NCBI RefSeq assembly: GCF_032854445.1
Contig: NC_088303.1
Span: 15,507,501-15,571,500 of the forward strand
Direction: 5' to 3'
Source: Liolophura sinensis
Lineage: Eukaryota > Mollusca > Polyplacophora > Chitonida > Chitonidae
DNA length: 64,000 nucleotides
Within the stretch, counting starts at the first letter, position 1. The number at the start of each line of letters is the position of its first letter. The position numbers and the translations under genes were made by a program. The notes under the pieces were generated by a model that saw only the letters and a program-made list of their open reading frames with translations, was not told the origin of the DNA and searched no databases. Positions 59,849-64,000 of this stretch are shown in pieces.

Positions 59849-62342
59849 CCACTCACCATTTCCACCTATGGCCATGATACTTTTATGGGCGCTTCGACTA
59901 GGTCTTGTACCGGTAGGCCTACTTATTCGGAAATTTACGGAATTGTGCTGGGATTTTAAAAAATGTACTTTGTTACTGTAGGTCTCTGGGGCCGATTCGC
60001 CGCCTTACCATACCAGGACTATTTCAGTTTGGAATAATTATTTTTGATATATATAAGACCTATACTAAAATTGTTAAAAAACACAACCAATATTACATTC
60101 CTTGCGCACACCATTTGTAGGGAAGATAACTCAGCATTAGGAAGTCCGACAGAAAATCCAACGTGAATGCCGTTTCATCACATCGTCGGGAAATGCCTGA
60201 AGCCCGCATTCACACACTGTTGGATAAAAACAGGGCATGCTCTGTTTCACGCGTTTGTCGCATTCGACAAATCTCATCGTCCTACCGCAGGTAATAAAAT
60301 AAACTTTTCATTCCACGTTTCTTTCTGAATTCGACGAATTCGACAGGTGAGCGTGTCCTTTCAACAAAAAACCCCCAAAACATTGTTGGTATTTAGTACA
60401 AATAATCATCAAAATTTAAATATATCCCCGAGACTTATGGTTCATAGTGTGAGTATGTGGTTCAGTGGGTTATCTTTTTATTTAAAAGATACATTAAACT
60501 AGTGTGTCAAGGAGGCTCCATCAAACGTTTTTATTCTAAGTTTCTTAAATTCTACAGGGGTAACACTGGCAACTGTGTACAAAACGTTTAGAACCTCTGG
60601 CCTCTGGCCCCGGATTCACGAAGCGATCTTATCCTTGATTCATCATTTCAGATCACTTTAAAATTGTTATTTAATAAGGTCAAAATATTGCTTGACAACT
60701 TAAATTCTGGATAAGTAAAATCGTAAAACAAATTTCAGCTGAAGTAACGGAATGGAACAGTGATTGAAATTTTAACTCAAGTAAAAGATCGCCTCGTGAT
60801 CCCGTGGCCAGTTTCACAGCTGTATCTAATTCCGCCTGTAACTCTTGGCTATAGAAATTTTATAAGCATTCAGGTTTACTACATCAATATGTGATGATTT
60901 TTTGAGTAATTGCAATCAAAGTTCGAACTGTATACTTACATGTATATGTATTCGACCTGGTTATTATTTACTAAGAGATTGAAACATCTGAATAGGATCC
61001 CATGTCTACACTATTGACTGCCTCTCCTGCTTCACTTGAAACCGGTGGCCACTTCTCTCTTGCCAGCTTTGTTTACCATTTATATATTATTTCCTGCATA
61101 CCCTTTCTGAAAGTGGAGTTTTCAGTTGTTTTGGAAATGGGTCTTACAATTATCGAGTTGGAACACGCATTTAAGGTATATACATGTATGAGTCGCGATT
61201 TCGTGGGGCATGGGGACATACCCATGTCAAATGTGTGGGTATGTGGGTTCAAATCCTTGCACATCTTTGGTTTGGTATTGCGGTGTATAGTGTTGAAGCA
61301 CATATATATAATGGTTAGCCATTGCCTTACATGTATACATTCATGCTTAGTGGGCCATTTTATAGAAAATGAAATAAATTTTATATAGCCATATAAGGTA
61401 GGCCTATAAATTTAAAGAAAAACTGTCCAAAGGTCGTGCGGACAGCGGTAGTTGGTCAGAAAATGTAAAATTATATAAATTTGTGTAATTTATAATTGCA
61501 CGCTAAACTCGACAGAAAAGATCAAGTATTGTCATCCGTGGCTATATAGTCACTTTTTGCCTGTTTCATATGAAATAAAACAGCTTTTAAAGCCATAGAA
61601 GGTATGAGTATATAAACAAATTGGTCCGAAAATGTAGTGTATAAATTTGTGTCATAATCGCGTACAGATTAAAGGCTTTGTAACATTTAAGAAAAATTTC
61701 CCCTTCCCACTCAAGTGCAAGTGCATCCACCCACACACAGGAAAATTTCTCCACCGCCAACGATGAGCAAAGTGTGAGACGCTAAGCAAATGTCATCAGT
61801 CAAACACGGATAGCAAACAAGAGCCCAAGTGCCCTTCCGCTCGTCATCAGTGCAGAAGCGGTTAAAATACCCCTGTCTTCATTCAGCCTGTGCGAAAACG
61901 CATGAGTCTTTATACTGCCAAGGGATCTTATAGTTTGTGAACATCTCGTGTAGAAAGTACATCAGAGGAACAACTTTTCAGTTCACTTGTTTATGGTGAG
62001 TTAAACTTCCTTCAACGTCCCTGTAGCTAAGCTCTATTGGACTATTTATGTACAAACATATGAATATCTATGTAAACACACTCCTAGAGAGCTAAGGGCA
62101 GTGGTGAATGTTACGCCTGTATGCGTGACACACATGAAGTGTCCGTATATAATGCATAAAGAATGCTAGATGTGATGCTATGCGTATATACATCCAATTT
62201 ACAGGCACTAAGTTATATCATTAAATAATATAACAGGATACTAGTATGTCATGGGTAATCTATATTCTACTTCCGGGCTATCAGGAAGTGACAAGTATAT
62301 TACACTAGCAATGTTTTGTGCCTTGTTTAACTCGGTCTGACA

Positions 62343-62965
62343 AGGACGTGGACAGTATATGTACCGGTACATAAGAACTGGATACAAATACGTGGTGAGT
62401 ATAAGTACATGAAAACTAGATACAAATACGTGGTGAGTACAGGTAGATGAAAACTAGATACACATACGTGGCGAGTATAGGTGCATGAGTGAGTGAGTGA
62501 AAGTTTTAACGTCGCTTTCAACAATATTTCTATAGGTATATGAAAACTAAATACAAGTACGTGGACAGTATAGACACAGGAGAACTGGATACAAATACGT
62601 GGTGAGTATAAGTACATGAAACCTAGATACAAATACGTGGACAGTATAGATACATGAGAACTGGATACAAATACATAGACAGTAAAGGCACAGGTGAACG
62701 AGATACAAATATGTGGAAAGTATAGACACAGGAAAATCAGGTATAAATACGTGGACAGTATATGTACATTAGAACTGAATACATATACGTGGACAGTGAA
62801 GGTACATGAAAACTAGATACACATACGTGGCGAGTATAGGCGCATGAAAACTACACACAAATGCACGGTGAGTATACGTACATGAGAACTAGATACAAAT
62901 ACGTGGTGAGTATAGACACAGGAGAACGATATAAAAAAAAAGTGGACAGTATAGGTACATGAGGT
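62343..62965. repeat. Tandem array of a roughly 38-bp unit, about 15 copies
   Basis: The unit GAAAACTAGATACAAATACG plus TGGTGAGTATAGGTACAT, with variants (TGGACAGTATAGACACAGG). It is diverged and interrupted at 62487-62530. Confidence 0.9.
62487..62530 (+). mobile_element. Possible SINE fragment inside the array
   Basis: GAGTGAGTGAAAGTTTTAAC followed by GTCGCTTTCAACAATATTTC does not belong to the repeat unit. It resembles the opening of another SINE body common in mollusc genomes, from memory. Confidence 0.4.
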
Positions 62966-64000
62966 TCACTTACATCGTTGTTAAAGTTAAAGGGCCAGAG
63001 AGCACTTGTCTAAAATATACTTCAATCGAATGCAGGAGAGTCAAGCTTTCAAGATAGTCAAACGTATCACACTTGATTATTTTAATGAGATTTCACCGAA
63101 TAGACCGTGGAACAAAATGACAACACTTCACTCATGGCTGGTGTGAGTCGAGGCAGCCGTCTTGAGCATTTTATCCATTCAAACACGTTGCTATCAGGTT
63201 GAACGGCCTAAGCTGTGACCTAGCCTTTACCCATTCACTCTGTGAAGTGACATACTAGTATGATAACACAGAACTACTGCAAAAGACATCATTTTGAGAT
63301 CGTTTACAACGATTTAGTTAGTGTAGTTGAAGGGTCATTTCACAAAGGTTTGTATCACTTACGGGCCACCACAGACGTAAAATCACTCGATTTATAAGCG
63401 GTGTAATATTCAAGGATGACATCATAAATTATGTCAGACAGTAACATACCGTCTCGGCCCAAACCGCATTCATCTTCCCAAATACATTTCTTGTCGTTCA
63501 TTTTAGCGTTTAGTTAGGCGTTTCTAAATATCCAAATATCAGAGTCAGTGCAAAATTCATTAGGGAAGCCGAAAGTTTATGGGAATGAGAAGACGGCATC
63601 TAACCGTACAACACTTAAAATTAATTAAACGTCTTATGATATTATTTTTTCTCTTAATTTATTACAACTGAAGAATTTAAATTTTGCTTCTTCGTATTTC
63701 TCGCGTACAAGGGATGTTTTTTTTTTCTATTCTCTTTTATAAAAGACAGTAAAATTATTGAAAGGCCGCGTACAAGCCGATGTACTTTCTCTTACATCCG
63801 CGATGACTAGGTCAGCACGGCTCCCATCTTAGAAGCGGCCCCTGCAAAACTGAAGCATAAAATCCAGCAACAGTCGAATGCCTAGATCAACCTCAGTGAT
63901 TCTTGGATTTTTTTCCATTTGTTTCAGAAGTGAGCATGGATCTTGTACAACAATCCTATTACAATTATGCAAACATTTAACTTGTCAAAATCACCAACAT

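Larger units (their letters stand above)
56006..64000. other. Right-hand intergenic region; no gene recognised
   Basis: Apart from SINE pieces (56774-59848) and a tandem array (62343-62965) I see no supported gene. The longest ORF (61002-61388, plus, 128 codons) resembles no family I know and has no splice-consistent partners. 5' exons of a gene beyond the window cannot be excluded. Confidence 0.35.

Noticed and set aside
61002-61388. 128-codon plus-strand ORF in the right-hand region
   Set aside because: No family resemblance, poor start context and no splice-linked neighbours; composition like the surrounding AT-rich sequence.
62327-62729. Repeated hydrophobic ORFs on the minus strand
   Set aside because: They are translations of the tandem array and have no start, splice or family support.

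Overview
This is a eukaryotic, intron-rich, AT-rich genomic window. The genes are split by introns with ordinary GT-AG splice sites, and tRNA-derived SINEs are abundant. Most SINEs share one 3' body with a (AAAT)n tail; others carry a second body. Repeats of this style and the frequent TACATGTA words suggest a marine mollusc or another lophotrochozoan. That assignment is from memory of such repeats and was not tested.

Four protein-coding genes can be assembled exon by exon with matching splice phases. (1) 1319-9015, minus strand: a secreted C-type lectin of 270 residues, with a signal peptide, one C-type lectin domain and a Thr-rich mucin-like tail, in 4 exons. (2) 12961-16495, minus: an IQCC-like protein of 472 residues in 4 exons, with an IQ motif near the N-terminus and a conserved C-terminal box. 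(3) 16572-20795, plus: archease (ZBTB8OS), 164 residues in 7 exons, one of them an 11-nt microexon. (4) 28313-50677, plus: a class IA PI3-kinase catalytic subunit of the p110 beta/delta type, 1052 residues in 22 coding exons, followed by a probable 5.3 kb 3' UTR ending near 56005.

IQCC and archease lie head to head with at most 76 bp between start codons, so they must share one compact promoter. The 3.4 kb after archease is mostly minisatellite: a 50-bp unit repeated 35 times (21161-22910), then a SINE-bounded array of a 34-bp unit (23564-24575). A non-autonomous DNA transposon with terminal inverted repeats sits at 25642-26290. The PI3K introns hold about ten SINEs and several further tandem repeats. 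From 56006 to the end I see only SINE pieces and a tandem array at 62343-62965.

No operon-like or defence-type system is present. The genes act in unrelated processes: lectin recognition, calmodulin-type IQ binding, tRNA ligation and phosphoinositide signalling. The more unusual signals are the shared promoter, the microexon, a GC-AG intron in the kinase-domain region, the structured minisatellites and the inverted-repeat element. All gene models were built by eye from splice signals and remembered family sequences, without any search.
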